This document shows, in pieces, positions 1 through 11,777 of a stretch of 53,709 nt of DNA. Within the stretch, counting starts at the first letter, position 1; each line of letters starts with the position of its first letter. The stretch covers positions 1-53,709 of the forward strand of contig NZ_QFVR01000024.1 of assembly GCF_003143975.1 (NCBI RefSeq), read 5' to 3'. Under the pieces are notes generated by a model, which ran no database searches, was not told the DNA's origin, and saw only the letters and a program-made list of their open reading frames with translations. The DNA is from Kurthia sibirica. GTDB taxonomy: Bacteria; Bacillota; Bacilli; Bacillales_A; Planococcaceae. The translations under genes were made by a program, and so were the position numbers.

Positions 1-46
1 ACGCCGCCAGCGTTCGTCCTGAGCCAGGATCAAACTCTCCATAAAA
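1..46 (-). rRNA. rrs: 16S rRNA, 5' end only (partial)
   Basis: Read on the minus strand this is the highly conserved start of bacterial 16S rRNA, with the GAGTTTGATCCTGGCTCAG primer-site sequence close to the 5' end. Only about 46 nt lie in the window; the rest of the operon runs off the left edge. The exact mature 5' end is estimated by analogy with Bacillus. Confidence 0.95.
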
Positions 47-74
47 GTGTTTGAAAGCTCATTTGCTTTGCTAG

Positions 75-112
75 CGTTATCTTTCGATAACGACATTCTA
101 CGAATAGAATGT
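75..112 (-). other. rRNA leader with two adjacent tetraloop hairpins
   Basis: Two perfect hairpins abut each other in the 16S leader: CGTTATC-tttc-GATAACG (75-92) and ACATTCTA-cgaa-TAGAATGT (93-112). They lie between the last promoter and the 16S start. Further upstream in the transcript (about 170-192) is the CTTGAAAACTAAACAA sequence typical of Bacillales rRNA spacers and leaders, similar to a boxA. A role in antitermination or processing is inferred from position only. Confidence 0.6.
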
Positions 113-222
113 CTTCGTTTGCTTACGTACTAATTAAAGTTTGTAAGACTTTATATTGATTAACTTCACTGCTTGTTTAGTTTTCAAGGTTCATGTTTTC
201 GTCACTCGTAAGCGACTTGATT

Positions 223-252
223 ATTATAACACTTTAACCATTTCTTTGTCAA
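223..252 (-). promoter_or_regulatory. rRNA operon promoter, proximal
   Basis: On the minus strand: TTGACA (247-252), 18-nt spacer, TATAAT (223-228). It drives the 16S leader. A G lies at the seventh base after the -10, a likely start site. B. subtilis rRNA promoters start with G and sense GTP, which would fit. Confidence 0.85.
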
Positions 253-309
253 GAACTTTTTTCAAATTCTTTTTTAGAAATTAGTGCGTCACTCGTTAGC
301 GACTTTAAT

Positions 310-338
310 ATTATAACTCTTTACGTTTTGTCTGTCAA
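310..338 (-). promoter_or_regulatory. rRNA operon promoter, middle
   Basis: On the minus strand: perfect TTGACA (333-338), 17-nt spacer, perfect TATAAT (310-315). The first transcribed bases, GTCGCTAACGAGTGACG, are nearly repeated after the proximal promoter, so promoter and start region look like a duplicated module. Confidence 0.9.
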
Positions 339-394
339 CAACTATTTTAAAATTGTTTTGATGAGTTATGACTAACTCGCTTGACGACTTAATT

Positions 395-423
395 ATTATA
401 TCACCATACTATAGTATGTGCAA
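395..423 (-). promoter_or_regulatory. rRNA operon promoter, distal
   Basis: On the minus strand: TTGCAC (418-423), 17-nt spacer, TATAAT (395-400). It is the furthest upstream of three tandem promoters. The downstream module is more diverged (GTCGTCAAGCGAGTTAG), but G is again seventh after the -10. Confidence 0.75.
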
Positions 424-540
424 GCACTTTTTAAAAGTTATTTATATGACCATTCAGGTCGTAATAACTCTCTCTTCTTTAGTACGTTTTATATTGTATA
501 CAAAAAAACGTTGAAATACAATGGGAAAATATATGTATAG

Positions 541-575
541 AAAAAAGCACCCTAATTAAGATAATTTGGGTGCTT
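541..575 (-). terminator. Rho-independent terminator of lysS
   Basis: AAGCACCC (545-552) pairs with GGGTGCTT (568-575). On the minus strand the hairpin is followed by a run of six T. It ends the lysS transcript just before the rRNA promoters. Confidence 0.85.
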
Positions 576-594
576 AAATACTATTTTAATATAA

Positions 595-2094
<1,500 letters not shown>

Positions 2095-2308
2095 TTATAT
2101 CTGTTCTGCTCTACGCAGTCCATAATGTATTTACTGTACACAATTTTAACATACGATTCACGACTTTCCTCTCATTTTATGCAAGCAGTAAAAATTACTC
2201 GCACTAAAGAGTTGATAATATGAAATTGAAACACCTATTACGTGTCGGTTCAAGATCACTGTAGCCACCATAATTTCAATATGACCTTATATTTTTTCAT
2301 AAAAGGTA

Positions 2309-2824
2309 TCACATCTGAAGAAACTGTTGTACATTCTCTATTCGCTTGAATAATCTTACGCCTTGCGACCCTAGTTCTGCAAGTAGTGCATCGATGCTTT
2401 GTCCAAGTACAGGTTGATTCGCATATGGTGCTATTTCAGCTAACGGTACAAGTACAAAGGCACGTTCGTGCATACGCGCGTGAGGAATTGTTAAAATTTC
2501 ATTATCATGTATTTCCTCACCATATAGAATAATATCCAAATCCATCGTTCTTGGACCCCAACGGATAATGCGCTCTCGCTTTAACTTCTGTTCAATCGCC
2601 TGGCAACTCCGCAGTAAATCCAAAGCACTTAAAGACGTATCCACCTCTACTATACAATTCATAAAAACATCTTGATCTTCGTAGCCAACTGGATCTGTAT
2701 CATATATAGAAGAAACTGCGGTCACTCGGATTTCTTTCTCTCCATGCAAAAGCTGTACTGCCTGTTTAAGTGACTCCACTTTGTCTCCCATATTAGAACC
2801 TAACGAAATATAGGCTTGCATCAT
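2309..2824 (-). CDS. folK: 2-amino-4-hydroxy-6-hydroxymethyldihydropteridine pyrophosphokinase (HPPK)
   Basis: Transfers pyrophosphate from ATP to 6-hydroxymethyl-7,8-dihydropterin, supplying the pterin substrate of FolP. 171 aa, normal length. The HPPK signature RWGPRTMDLDIILYG is present, with the N-terminal SLGSNMGD loop. It begins with ATGATG overlapping the folB stop codon, so translation is probably coupled. It is the last gene of the folate operon; no clear terminator follows in the 226 bp before lysS, though a weak inverted repeat occurs there. Confidence 0.95.
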   Translation of the reverse strand: MMQAYISLGSNMGDKVESLKQAVQLLHGEKEIRVTAVSSIYDTDPVGYEDQDVFMNCIVEVDTSLSALDLLRSCQAIEQKLKRERIIRWGPRTMDLDIILYGEEIHDNEILTIPHARMHERAFVLVPLAEIAPYANQPVLGQSIDALLAELGSQGVRLFKRIENVQQFLQM

Positions 2825-3189
2825 ATGAATTCGCCTCTTGTAATTTCGACAGACACTTCGCGATAGTGTCCCGGAATCGGAGGGTCTGGTTTAATCACTT
2901 CTACTTGAATCCCTTTAATAACAGCTGGATATGCATTGCGCACAGCTGAAGCTAGTTTTTCAGCTACCGCTTCAATTAACTTATATGGTTTTCCTTCAAC
3001 GATATCTTTAACGATTGAAAATACCTCTGCATAGCTCACTGTGTTATCCAATTCATCCGTTTCTCCTGCATATTGTAAATCTACCGCTATATGCATCGTA
3101 ATACGAAAACGTTGACCTAATTCTGTTTCGGCTGCAAGCACCCCGTGATAACCATAAAACTCCATATCCTTCAAATGAATATAATCCAT
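2821..3189 (-). CDS. folB: Dihydroneopterin aldolase
   Basis: Cleaves 7,8-dihydroneopterin to 6-hydroxymethyl-7,8-dihydropterin and glycolaldehyde in folate synthesis. 122 aa, family length, with the typical start DYIHLKDMEFYGYHGVL and the C-terminal KPDPPIPGHYREVSVEI strand. The ribosome-binding site AGGAGG is well placed 5' of the ATG. It lies 12 bp after folP and overlaps folK. Confidence 0.95.
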   Translation of the reverse strand: MDYIHLKDMEFYGYHGVLAAETELGQRFRITMHIAVDLQYAGETDELDNTVSYAEVFSIVKDIVEGKPYKLIEAVAEKLASAVRNAYPAVIKGIQVEVIKPDPPIPGHYREVSVEITRGEFI

Positions 3190-3201
3190 GTTTTTTCCTC
3201 C

Positions 3202-4023
3202 TTAGCGTAGTGCATCCATCATTTTCATCATGCGGGCAATGGGTTGTACATCATGTACTCGAACAATATGGCAACCCTTATCCACACCATAGCAGCAGCT
3301 CGCACCTGTTCCTTCCATACGTTCTTCAACTGGTAAATCTAGAATTGTCCCAATCATGCGTTTACGAGATGTTGCAAGTAATACAGGATAGCCCATATTC
3401 ACAAGTTCAGGCAATTTACGCATCATCTCTATATTTTGCGCATGTGTTTTTCCAAAACCGATACCTGGATCAAGCCAAATTTGTTGTACACCGGCTTGTT
3501 TAGCTAGCGTAATACTATTCACTATATCTTGTTCTACAGCTAACCAAAATGCATCACCAACATATTCTTCTTTGCGATTATGCATTAAAATGAGCGGTAC
3601 TTTATATTGAGCGGCAATTGTTGCAATTTTAGGATCATACTGCCCACCCCATATATCATTAATAATATGAGCACCAGCTAAAACTGCTTGCTCTGCTACA
3701 TGTGATTTAAATGTATCGATTGAAATAAGTACATCGACTTGCTGTACAATGGCCTCTATAACTGGCACAACACGCGCAATTTCTTCTTCAATAGATACCG
3801 GTGTATAACCAGGTCTCGTCGACTCACCACCAATATCGATAATCGTTGCGCCTTGCTCTACCATTTGACGTGCACGCTCTACTGCCGCTTCTACCGAATT
3901 GTACCGCCCACCATCAGAAAATGAATCAGGTGTTATATTTAAAATGCCCATTATATGTGTTTTTTCGCCAAAATCCATCACTTTACCGGCAATCGTATAA
4001 TCAGTAGCATATCGTAATTTCAT
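3202..4023 (-). CDS. folP: Dihydropteroate synthase
   Basis: Joins hydroxymethyl-dihydropterin pyrophosphate with p-aminobenzoate to make dihydropteroate; this is the sulfonamide target. 273 aa. The two signature loops are clear: NITPDSFSDGG near residue 30 and IIDIGGESTRPG near residue 62. The C-terminal RVHDV motif is also present. It sits between pabC and folB, so PABA synthesis and its use are encoded together. Confidence 0.97.
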   Translation of the reverse strand: MKLRYATDYTIAGKVMDFGEKTHIMGILNITPDSFSDGGRYNSVEAAVERARQMVEQGATIIDIGGESTRPGYTPVSIEEEIARVVPVIEAIVQQVDVLISIDTFKSHVAEQAVLAGAHIINDIWGGQYDPKIATIAAQYKVPLILMHNRKEEYVGDAFWLAVEQDIVNSITLAKQAGVQQIWLDPGIGFGKTHAQNIEMMRKLPELVNMGYPVLLATSRKRMIGTILDLPVEERMEGTGASCCYGVDKGCHIVRVHDVQPIARMMKMMDALR

Positions 4024-4029
4024 ATTTCC

Positions 4030-4863
4030 TTACACCCCATTTATTTGTTCTTTATAGCATTTGCTTAATAACGTATAGATCGGCCCTTCAACCGTAGAAA
4101 ATAGTCGATTATCTAGAGAAGCTATAGCAATCAGTTCTTGCACAGATGTTGTGACAAAACATTCTTGCGCTTCCTCCAATACAGTTTTCGCAAAAAGCCC
4201 TTCTCGTACTTTTATGTCATTAGCATGAGCGAGTGCAATAACAGCTTGTCGTGTAATACCATTTAATATACCAGTCTCCAAACTTGGCGTATAAAGTACA
4301 CCATCTATTACCCAAAATATATTTGATGTAATGCCTTCCGCTATATTTCCTGTTTCCGTTACAAAAAAACCTTCATGTTCTTGTAATGATGTCAATTCTT
4401 GTCGTGCCAATATATTATTGGCGTAGTGATGGGACTTAAAACGTTTTGATTGTTCTGGCGTATTGCGTATGGTTGTTAACCAATAGGCTTTTTTTATCGC
4501 AGTAACAGCTGGTAACTCCTTGCGGAAAATAATAATTGTCGGTGCATCATAGTGTTTTAATTGTAAACCTACACCACCATTCCCTGCCGAGACATTCAAT
4601 CGAAAATAACCATCTACCTGACCATGTCGATTATTTAGCTCCTCAATGACAACTAGTAATGTTTCTTTACTATAGGGCATTGCGATACGATAGGTCGCCA
4701 ATGCCTCTGTCAATCGAGCGAAATGCTCGTCAAATAAAAATGGGATGCCATCATATGTACGAAAAGTTTCAAAAAAACCCAGACCATATAAAAAACCATG
4801 ATCCAACGGTGAAATAACTAGTTCATGATCTTGTATATATTGTCCATTCATCCAACACCACAT
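4030..4863 (-). CDS. pabC: 4-amino-4-deoxychorismate lyase
   Basis: PLP-dependent fold-type IV enzyme that eliminates pyruvate from aminodeoxychorismate to give p-aminobenzoate. 277 aa. The segment FKSHHYANNILARQE contains the expected PLP lysine, and EGITSNIFWV matches the cofactor-phosphate region. It begins 2 bp after the pabA stop. D-amino-acid or branched-chain aminotransferases share the fold, but the pab/fol neighbours decide the call. Confidence 0.93.
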   Translation of the reverse strand: MWCWMNGQYIQDHELVISPLDHGFLYGLGFFETFRTYDGIPFLFDEHFARLTEALATYRIAMPYSKETLLVVIEELNNRHGQVDGYFRLNVSAGNGGVGLQLKHYDAPTIIIFRKELPAVTAIKKAYWLTTIRNTPEQSKRFKSHHYANNILARQELTSLQEHEGFFVTETGNIAEGITSNIFWVIDGVLYTPSLETGILNGITRQAVIALAHANDIKVREGLFAKTVLEEAQECFVTTSVQELIAIASLDNRLFSTVEGPIYTLLSKCYKEQINGV

Positions 4864-4865
4864 TA

Positions 4866-5444
4866 TTACGACACCTCACAGTAGGTTACGATAAAGTTTT
4901 TCAATAATTGTAAACCATTTTCCGTCATAATGGATTCAGGATGAAATTGAACACCTTCTATTGGTAATTCGCGATGACGTAATCCCATAATTTCGCCTTC
5001 CTCTGTCCAAGATGTAATAACTAAACAATCAGGTAATGTTTCTTTTTCAACAATTAATGAATGATAACGTGTTGCATTATATGGATTAGGCATGCCTTTA
5101 TTCATTCCCTTGTGATCATGTTCAATAGGGGATGTTTTACCATGCATGAGACGCTGCGCACGAATCACCCTACCTCCAAAAACTTGCGCAATGGATTGAT
5201 GACCTAAGCAAACACCAAGAATGGGTATTTTACCAGCAAAATAGGTGATAATTTCTAAGCTCATCCCTGCTTCATTTGGTGAGCAAGGCCCTGGAGAAAT
5301 GACGAGCATCGTTGGAGCAAGCTGTTCAATTTCAGTCACTGTAATATCGTCATTACGTTTAACAATTAGTTCCTGTCCTAATTCACCAAAATACTGCACA
5401 AGATTATAAGTAAATGAATCATAGTTATCAATCATTACTATCAT
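4866..5444 (-). CDS. pabA: Aminodeoxychorismate/anthranilate synthase glutamine amidotransferase subunit
   Basis: Class I glutamine amidotransferase that feeds ammonia to PabB; in Bacillus the same subunit also serves TrpE. 192 aa from the chosen start [15 protein letters not shown]. The nucleophile motif is GVCLGHQS, and the His-Glu pair is in GVQFHPES. A longer reading frame begins at 5480, but a GGAGG site lies just before the ATG at 5444, which overlaps the pabB stop as ATGA. No separate trp operon lies in the window. Confidence 0.93.
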   Translation of the reverse strand: MIVMIDNYDSFTYNLVQYFGELGQELIVKRNDDITVTEIEQLAPTMLVISPGPCSPNEAGMSLEIITYFAGKIPILGVCLGHQSIAQVFGGRVIRAQRLMHGKTSPIEHDHKGMNKGMPNPYNATRYHSLIVEKETLPDCLVITSWTEEGEIMGLRHRELPIEGVQFHPESIMTENGLQLLKNFIVTYCEVS

Positions 5445-6835
5445 TTTGCCATCTCCTCCACCATATGAACTGCTTGCCACATTGATTTTGCCTTATTTAA
5501 AGATTCCGTATATTCAAGCTGTGGTACAGAATCAATCACAATTCCTGCGCCAGCTTGAATATGCACTTTATTATCTTGAATAAAGGCGGTACGAATAACG
5601 ATGTTCATCTCTAAATCTCCATTATAACCAATCCAGCCGATTGAACCTGTGTAAATCCCTCTTCGCACTGGTTCTAGCTCCTCTATAATTTCCATCGTAC
5701 GAATTTTTGGTGCTCCGGTAATTGTCCCTCCTGGGAACATCGCACGAATGACAGCAGTGGCGTTCTGATATGGCGCTATTTCACCGCGTATATTCGATAC
5801 GATATGCATTACATGAGAATATTTTTCGATCACCATAAATTCATCAACAAATACAGAACCGTAGCGTGACACTTTACCAATATCATTTCTTTCAAGATCA
5901 ACTAACATCACGTGTTCTGCACGTTCTTTCGGATGCTTGATTAACTCATCGGCTAGTTGTTGGTCTTCTATATCATTCCGTCCCCTTGGGCGCGTACCCG
6001 CAATTGGGCGCGTCGATAATTCCATTCCCTTTTTCTTCACAAGCAGTTCTGGTGAACCGGAAACGATAGCAAAATCAGGTGATTGAATAAACGCCATATA
6101 TGGGGATGGATTAAATGTACGTAGTGCCTCATACAATAAAAGTGGCTCTTCATCGTATATTTTTGATTGTCTCACCGATAAATTTACTTGGAAGACGTCT
6201 CCCTGCGCAATATATTGTTGAATTTTCACAACTGCTTCTTCAAATTGTTGACCCGTCATTGAAACAGCCATTCCCTCGATCATATGATGAGATATGGTTT
6301 TATTCGCGTGGAAATTACGCGTGAAATGATCATGTTGAAAATCAGTAAGTGCTTGTTCTAGATTGACCTCACTCGATGTGGTTTTCATGAAGCGCATTTC
6401 CTGTTGTTCTTCGTGAAAAACAGCCCAACTATCAACTAAATAAAAATAATGTTGTGGTAGACGTAAATCTGTCTGTGCCCTGGAAGATAATTTTTCGATC
6501 TCTCGACTATAGTCATAGGACACCGAACCGATGACACCTCCAGAAAAATAAGGCTCGTCAGTTTGAATAGCATAGCTTGCTGTCAATTCTTCAATCAATG
6601 CTAACGATTCACCAACACGTTGCTCTTCTCGACCGTCACGCCATTGAATATGTATACCTTGCTCCGTAGAAGCGATGACTGCTAATGGATTCCACGCTGC
6701 GATACTTTGTATGCCTCCTCGTCCACTTTCTAAAAAAATATGATGTTCCACAACTTTGACACTTTCTTTATAGTTATAAAAAAAGGCATCCTTTGTCATC
6801 GGTATTGCTGCTGTAGTAAATAATTGATTCGTCAA
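5441..6835 (-). CDS. pabB: Aminodeoxychorismate synthase component I
   Basis: Converts chorismate and ammonia to aminodeoxychorismate, the first step of PABA synthesis. 464 aa with the chorismate-binding core in the C-terminal half ([29 protein letters not shown]). The motif PIAGTRPRG has Ala where E. coli PabB has its lysine (PIKGT); both variants are known among PabB enzymes, so this alone does not make it TrpE. The start codon is TTG at 6835, preceded by a GGGGGT site. It is the first gene of the folate operon. Confidence 0.92.
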   Translation of the reverse strand: MTNQLFTTAAIPMTKDAFFYNYKESVKVVEHHIFLESGRGGIQSIAAWNPLAVIASTEQGIHIQWRDGREEQRVGESLALIEELTASYAIQTDEPYFSGGVIGSVSYDYSREIEKLSSRAQTDLRLPQHYFYLVDSWAVFHEEQQEMRFMKTTSSEVNLEQALTDFQHDHFTRNFHANKTISHHMIEGMAVSMTGQQFEEAVVKIQQYIAQGDVFQVNLSVRQSKIYDEEPLLLYEALRTFNPSPYMAFIQSPDFAIVSGSPELLVKKKGMELSTRPIAGTRPRGRNDIEDQQLADELIKHPKERAEHVMLVDLERNDIGKVSRYGSVFVDEFMVIEKYSHVMHIVSNIRGEIAPYQNATAVIRAMFPGGTITGAPKIRTMEIIEELEPVRRGIYTGSIGWIGYNGDLEMNIVIRTAFIQDNKVHIQAGAGIVIDSVPQLEYTESLNKAKSMWQAVHMVEEMAK

Positions 6836-6876
6836 TTTGCTACCCCCATGTATTCTATCTTTACGTCATTGTCCAT

Positions 6877-6905
6877 AGTATATGAAATGTGGCGCCATTT
6901 CGCAA
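6877..6905 (-). promoter_or_regulatory. Promoter of the pab-fol operon
   Basis: On the minus strand: TTGCGA (6900-6905), 17-nt spacer, TATACT (6877-6882), about 40 bp before the pabB TTG start. It looks like a vegetative SigA promoter. Confidence 0.7.
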
Positions 6906-6924
6906 AATTGATTCTCTTTTTTCA

Positions 6925-6967
6925 ATAAAAAAAGTGCAAATGCCATTTTATTGGCATTTGCACTTTT
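6925..6967 (-). terminator. Terminator of cysK
   Basis: A 15-bp perfect stem, AAAAGTGCAAATGCC (6930-6944) with GGCATTTGCACTTTT (6953-6967), followed on the minus strand by T residues. It separates cysK from the folate operon promoter. Confidence 0.9.
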
Positions 6968-6982
6968 GGCATAGCTTATTTA

Positions 6983-7921
6983 TTAGTCATCAAAATGATA
7001 AAGGGGTGTTGATAAATAACGTTCGCCATTAGAAGCTAAAATTGCTAAAACATTTTTACCTTTTCCTAAACGTTTCGCTGTTTCAACTGCTGCAAAAATT
7101 GCTGCACCGGATGAAATGCCACCTAAAATACCTTCTTCTTTGGCAGTTTTACGTGCCGTTTCAAATGCCGCTTCATTTTCCACAGGGAAAACTGAACCAT
7201 AAACATCTGTATTTAACACTTTTGGTACAAAGCCAGCACCAATTCCTTGGATTTTATGAGGACCAGGTTTTCCACCTTCTAGTACTGGTGAATCTTTTGG
7301 TTCTACAGCAATGATTTCAATTTGTGGGAATTTTTCTTTTAATACTTCGCCTGCACCAGTAATCGTACCACCAGTACCAACACCCGCTAAGAATGCATCT
7401 AAAGTTAAACCTGCTTTTTCAAAAGCATCAACAATTTCTGGACCTGTTGTTTCGCGATGAATGACTGCGTTCACAGGGTTTTCAAATTGTTGAGGTAAAA
7501 ACCAACCATTTTCTTGTGATAGTTCCTCCGCTTTAGCTATTGCACCCTTCATACCTTCTGCACCTGGCGTTAAAATCAGCTCTGCACCATATGCACGCAG
7601 AAGATTACGACGTTCCATAGACATTGTATCAGGCATAACAATCACTGATTTATAACCTTTAGCTGCTGCAACCATTGCAAGACCAATACCTGTATTACCA
7701 GAAGTTGGTTCGATTAAAACGCTACCTTCTTTTAAAATACCGTCTTTTTCTGCTTGCTCAACCATTGCTAAAGCTAAACGATCTTTTACAGAGCTACCTG
7801 GGTTCATATATTCTAATTTCACATAAACATTCGCATCATTTGGACCTGTTAAATTATTTAATTTCACGATCGGTGTGTTACCTACTAATTCTGTTACTGA
7901 ATTTACGATTTGGTTTGTCAT
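6983..7921 (-). CDS. cysK: Cysteine synthase (O-acetylserine sulfhydrylase)
   Basis: PLP enzyme making L-cysteine from O-acetylserine and sulfide. 312 aa. PLP lysine motif [12 protein letters not shown], substrate loop [12 protein letters not shown], and the glycine-rich phosphate loop [10 protein letters not shown] are all present. It stands alone with its own promoter and terminator. In B. subtilis it is preceded by yacD (a PrsA-like gene); that gene is missing here. Confidence 0.96.
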   Translation of the reverse strand: MTNQIVNSVTELVGNTPIVKLNNLTGPNDANVYVKLEYMNPGSSVKDRLALAMVEQAEKDGILKEGSVLIEPTSGNTGIGLAMVAAAKGYKSVIVMPDTMSMERRNLLRAYGAELILTPGAEGMKGAIAKAEELSQENGWFLPQQFENPVNAVIHRETTGPEIVDAFEKAGLTLDAFLAGVGTGGTITGAGEVLKEKFPQIEIIAVEPKDSPVLEGGKPGPHKIQGIGAGFVPKVLNTDVYGSVFPVENEAAFETARKTAKEEGILGGISSGAAIFAAVETAKRLGKGKNVLAILASNGERYLSTPLYHFDD

Positions 7922-7972
7922 TTCAATTCCACTCCTAATTCCTAGTAGTTTTATAGGCTTTTAATATTTTTA

Positions 7973-8001
7973 ATTTTACATGACTAAAATTTCAAAGTCA
8001 A
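7973..8001 (-). promoter_or_regulatory. Promoter of cysK
   Basis: On the minus strand: TTGACT (7996-8001), 17-nt spacer, TAAAAT (7973-7978). A TAGGAATT sequence just upstream of the ribosome-binding site resembles the core of a CymR operator, but the rest of the CymR consensus does not fit well. Confidence 0.7.
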
Positions 8002-8002
8002 T

Positions 8003-8037
8003 AAAAAACGACGGAGAATTATTGGAAAATTCCGTCG
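8003..8037 (-). terminator. Terminator of hslO
   Basis: CGACGGA (8009-8015) pairs with TCCGTCG (8031-8037), with further pairing inside. A T run follows on the minus strand. It directly abuts the cysK -35. Confidence 0.8.
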
Positions 8038-8053
8038 CTTTTTATCTGTTATT

Positions 8054-8947
8054 TTAATTCGCTTTTTGAGCATCAATTTCTACAATGAAACCTTCCAATT
8101 CCTCTTTAGAGAAATCATATGTTTCCATACAGAAGTGACATTGTGCTTCTGTTTTTTCTTCTTCATTGATCATTTGTTGTAACTCTGTTTTACCTAAGCT
8201 TAATAAAGCTGCACCAAAACGTTCTTTTGAACAATTGCAAGCAAATTGAACAGGCATTGTATCAAGTACTTGGACATTCCCTTTACCTAACACTGCTTCT
8301 AATACTTCTTCTGGTGTATAGCCTTTTTCAATCATTTTAGAAACAGGTTCAATTTTCCCGAGTTGTTCCTCAATTAATGTGATTGTCTCATCATCAACAT
8401 TCGGCATCACTTGAATAACAAAACCACCTGCTGCTGCAATTGAATTATCTGTATCTACTAAAACACCTAGACCAACTGCTGAAGGAACTTGCTCTGATTT
8501 AGCGAAATAGTATGTGAAATCTTCAGCAATTTCTCCCGATACAAGCGGCACCTGACCTGTAAAGTAATCTCGTAAACCTGAATCTTTTACGACAGATAGA
8601 GAACCTTCTGTACCTACAGCACGACGAACATCTAACTTACCGGCTGCGTTTAAATCATAGTGTACATGAGGATTGATTGCATAACCGCGTACTTCGCCTT
8701 TAGCATTGGCATCAACAATGATCCCACCTAACTCGCCATCACCCTGGATTTTAATCGTTAACTTGTCTTCGCCTTTTTGCATAGCGCCCATAATAATACC
8801 GGCAGTCATCGTACGACCTAGCGCTGCTGAGGCAGTTGGCCATGTATCATGACGACGTTGTGCTTCACCAACTGTTTCAGTTGTACTGACTGCAAACGCA
8901 CGTACACTCCCATTAAATCCTAATGCTCTTACTAAATAATCTGACAT
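8054..8947 (-). CDS. hslO: Hsp33 redox-regulated chaperonin
   Basis: Cytoplasmic holdase chaperone activated by oxidation of its zinc centre. 297 aa. The C-terminal zinc ligands are visible as C237-x-C239 ([10 protein letters not shown]) and C270-x2-C273 ([11 protein letters not shown]). It follows ftsH, but coaX (type III pantothenate kinase), which lies between these genes in B. subtilis, is absent. The start has a GAGGAT site before ATG at 8947. Confidence 0.96.
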   Translation of the reverse strand: MSDYLVRALGFNGSVRAFAVSTTETVGEAQRRHDTWPTASAALGRTMTAGIIMGAMQKGEDKLTIKIQGDGELGGIIVDANAKGEVRGYAINPHVHYDLNAAGKLDVRRAVGTEGSLSVVKDSGLRDYFTGQVPLVSGEIAEDFTYYFAKSEQVPSAVGLGVLVDTDNSIAAAGGFVIQVMPNVDDETITLIEEQLGKIEPVSKMIEKGYTPEEVLEAVLGKGNVQVLDTMPVQFACNCSKERFGAALLSLGKTELQQMINEEEKTEAQCHFCMETYDFSKEELEGFIVEIDAQKAN

Positions 8948-9013
8948 GGATTATCCTCTTTTCTATTTCAATAGTGTAAACATCTTTCGACATCATAACA
9001 TAGAAGCCTTTAC

Positions 9014-9048
9014 AAAAAAAAGCTGACCGACTCAGCATGAGTCGGTCA
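9014..9048 (-). terminator. Terminator of ftsH
   Basis: TGACCGACTCA (9024-9034) and TGAGTCGGTCA (9038-9048) form an 11-bp perfect stem. A run of seven or more T follows on the minus strand, so ftsH and hslO are separate transcripts. Confidence 0.92.
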
Positions 9049-9054
9049 ACATTT

Positions 9055-11079
9055 TTAGTCTCGTTCTTCTTGAATACCGTTTTTATTTTTATCGTTTGGT
9101 TGATCGCTTGGAAGATCTTCAGTTGTTGGCTCATTTTTGCCCAATTCCACTTTAGTTTCTTTCACGATTGTAGTTTCAGTTGCTTCAGTTACTTCTTTTA
9201 CAGTTGTCTCTGCAACAACTTCACCATTTTTCTTATCATACGAACGTTCTGGCAATTTACCATACTTCTCTAGATGCTCAATTTGTTCAGCATCTAAAGT
9301 TTCAATTTCTAATAGCGTTTCAGCGATTAAGTTCAATAGCTCCCGACGCTCTGTTAAAATTTTCTTCGTACGAGCATATTGCTCAGCAACCATTTCTTGC
9401 ATTTCTTGATCAATTTCATAAGCGATTTTATCAGAATAATTTTGCTCTGAAGTCATATCACGACCTAAGAATACATTACCACCTGAATTTGCACCGAACT
9501 GTAATTGGCCAAGCTTATCGCTCATACCATATTCAGTTACCATTGATCTAACGATGCTTGTCACGCGTTGGAAGTCATTGTGAGCACCAGTTGAAACTTC
9601 GCCAAAAGCGATGTCTTCTGCCGCACGACCACCTAATAAACCAGATACTTTATCAAGAAGCTCTGGTTTTGTCATGAAGTAACGATCTTCTTTTGGAAGC
9701 ATTACTGCATAACCACCAGCTTGTCCACGAGGTACGATTGTTACCTTATGCACTTTTTCAGCTTCGTCTAAAGTTAAGCCCACTACTACGTGACCTGCTT
9801 CATGATACGCAACGATATTACGTTCTTTTTTAGAGATTACACGGCTAGTTTTAGCTACACCGGCAATAACACGGTCCGTCGCTTCATCGATATCACCCAT
9901 GTCAATTTTCAATTTATTAGAACGAGCTGCAACAAGAGCTGCTTCATTTAATAAGTTTTCTAAATCGGCACCAGAGAACCCTGGTGTACGTTGTGCAATT
10001 GCTTTCATATCAACAGATTCATCAAGAGGTTTTTTGCGAGCATGTACTCGAAGTATCGCTTCGCGTCCTTTGACATCTGGACGACCTACAGTAATTTGAC
10101 GGTCAAAACGACCTGGACGTAATAATGCAGGATCTAAAATGTCAGGACGGTTAGTAGCAGCGATGATAATAATACCTTCGTTGGCACCAAAACCATCCAT
10201 TTCAACTAGAAGTTGGTTTAATGTCTGCTCACGTTCATCGTGACCACCACCAACACCAGCACCACGTTGACGGCCTACTGCATCAATTTCATCAATGAAA
10301 ATGATACAAGGTGCATTTTTCTTCGCATTTTCGAATAAATCACGGACACGAGAAGCACCGACACCAACGAACATTTCAACAAAATCAGAACCACTGATTG
10401 AGAAGAACGGTACGCCAGCTTCGCCAGCTACAGCACGTGCAAGTAATGTTTTACCAGTACCCGGAGGTCCCACAAGTAGAATACCTTTTGGAATTCGCGC
10501 ACCGATTGCTTCGAACTTAGTTGGGTCTTTTAAGAAATCAACAACTTCTATAAGCTCTTGTTTCTCTTCATCAGCACCAGCTACGTCAGTAAAACGAACT
10601 TTTTTCTTTTGGTCATCATAAAGCTTCGCTTTACTCTTACCAAAACTCATCACTTTATTGCCGCCACCTTGTGACTGATTCAATAAGAAGAAGAACAAAA
10701 TGAAGATAATAATAAATGGAATTACACCCGTTATGAATGAAATCCAACCACTCGTTTCAGGAGCGGGTAAGAAGTTGATTTTTGAACTCTTACTTGCTTC
10801 ATCACGGATAATGTTCATTAAATCTTGATCGTTCTGAGGAATATTCGTTACGAATGATTCGTCTTCTTTGTAACCTTCAAGTTTACCTTTTACGACATAC
10901 ACCAATTTATCCGGTTGAATATCCGCTTTGGAAACTTTCCCATCTTGTAATGCTGTAATAAACTCATTATAATTTAAATCTTTTGTCGGTTTATTTTGGC
11001 CGTTAAACGTACCAAAAATCCCTACTATCACAAGAAAAATCAATAAATACAATATGGCGTATCGAAATACTCGATTCAT
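9055..11079 (-). CDS. ftsH: ATP-dependent zinc metalloprotease FtsH
   Basis: Membrane-anchored AAA+ protease for quality control and regulated proteolysis. 674 aa from [10 protein letters not shown]. Two membrane segments flank a short extracytoplasmic loop (about residues 6-26 and 110-132). Then come Walker A GPPGTGKT, Walker B IIFIDEID, the second region of homology, and the zinc protease motif HEAGH. An upstream in-frame ATG at 11094 overlaps the AGGAGG ribosome-binding site, so the internal ATG is preferred, as in B. subtilis. The C-terminal tail is rich in Glu, Thr and Val. Confidence 0.97.
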   Translation of the reverse strand: MNRVFRYAILYLLIFLVIVGIFGTFNGQNKPTKDLNYNEFITALQDGKVSKADIQPDKLVYVVKGKLEGYKEDESFVTNIPQNDQDLMNIIRDEASKSSKINFLPAPETSGWISFITGVIPFIIIFILFFFLLNQSQGGGNKVMSFGKSKAKLYDDQKKKVRFTDVAGADEEKQELIEVVDFLKDPTKFEAIGARIPKGILLVGPPGTGKTLLARAVAGEAGVPFFSISGSDFVEMFVGVGASRVRDLFENAKKNAPCIIFIDEIDAVGRQRGAGVGGGHDEREQTLNQLLVEMDGFGANEGIIIIAATNRPDILDPALLRPGRFDRQITVGRPDVKGREAILRVHARKKPLDESVDMKAIAQRTPGFSGADLENLLNEAALVAARSNKLKIDMGDIDEATDRVIAGVAKTSRVISKKERNIVAYHEAGHVVVGLTLDEAEKVHKVTIVPRGQAGGYAVMLPKEDRYFMTKPELLDKVSGLLGGRAAEDIAFGEVSTGAHNDFQRVTSIVRSMVTEYGMSDKLGQLQFGANSGGNVFLGRDMTSEQNYSDKIAYEIDQEMQEMVAEQYARTKKILTERRELLNLIAETLLEIETLDAEQIEHLEKYGKLPERSYDKKNGEVVAETTVKEVTEATETTIVKETKVELGKNEPTTEDLPSDQPNDKNKNGIQEERD

Positions 11080-11200
11080 CCCCAGCCTCCTCATCAGGTA
11101 AACAGAAAAACTATAGTAAATCTTATCATATGGAAATTAGAGCGTACAATGAAAAGTCTTTTCTTTCACAACTTTCAAGTGAAAATTGTCGCATTTTTTG

Positions 11201-11743
11201 CTAGAAAGAGTAAACTGACTTTTTAAGAACGCCAATATATGGTAAGTTACGATATCTTTCCGCGTAGTCTAAACCATAACCTACAACGAATGCATCTGGA
11301 ACATCAAAACCAACATAATCCGGTTTTAAGTCCACTTTACGACCCGATGGTTTATCTAATAATGTAATAATACGAATTGATTTTGCTTTGCGGTATTTAA
11401 ATAAATCAACTAAATAGCTCAAAGTTAAACCAGAATCAATAATATCTTCTACGATAATAATGTCGCGACCTTCAACACTTGTGTTTAAATCTTTAACGAT
11501 TTTCACTTCGCCTGAAGAGACAGTTGCATTACCATAGCTTGTAACATCCATAAAATCAATTTCTAAATAGGCATCGATGCGCTTCATTAAATCAGCCATA
11601 AAAGGCATTGCACCTTTTAAGACACCAACTAATAATGGGAATTTGTCATCATAATCTGCCGTAATTTGTGCACCTAATTCTAAAATCTTTTCTTGTAATT
11701 GTTCTTCGGAAATCAATATTTCCTCGATGTCTTTCTGAAGCAT
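11201..11743 (-). CDS. hpt: Hypoxanthine phosphoribosyltransferase
   Basis: Purine salvage: makes IMP/GMP from hypoxanthine/guanine and PRPP. 180 aa, with the PRPP-binding motif [13 protein letters not shown]. The AGGAGG site lies 9 nt before the ATG. It sits between tilS and ftsH, as in other Bacillales, where TilS and HprT together are reported to regulate ftsH. Confidence 0.96.
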   Translation of the reverse strand: MLQKDIEEILISEEQLQEKILELGAQITADYDDKFPLLVGVLKGAMPFMADLMKRIDAYLEIDFMDVTSYGNATVSSGEVKIVKDLNTSVEGRDIIIVEDIIDSGLTLSYLVDLFKYRKAKSIRIITLLDKPSGRKVDLKPDYVGFDVPDAFVVGYGLDYAERYRNLPYIGVLKKSVYSF

Positions 11744-11777
11744 TGCTTGTATCCTCCTTGAATATAAGTAGACGGCA

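Noticed and set aside
7922-7972. CymR operator at cysK
   Set aside because: Only the TAGGAATT half fits; the rest of the consensus does not, so it is mentioned but not called.
8913-9134. 73-aa minus-strand ORF between hslO and ftsH
   Set aside because: It spans the ftsH terminator and overlaps both neighbours; no sign of selection.
9137-9551. Overlapping + strand ORFs of 90-123 aa over ftsH
   Set aside because: They are antisense shadows of the ftsH 3' half, with no ribosome-binding sites and no family resemblance.
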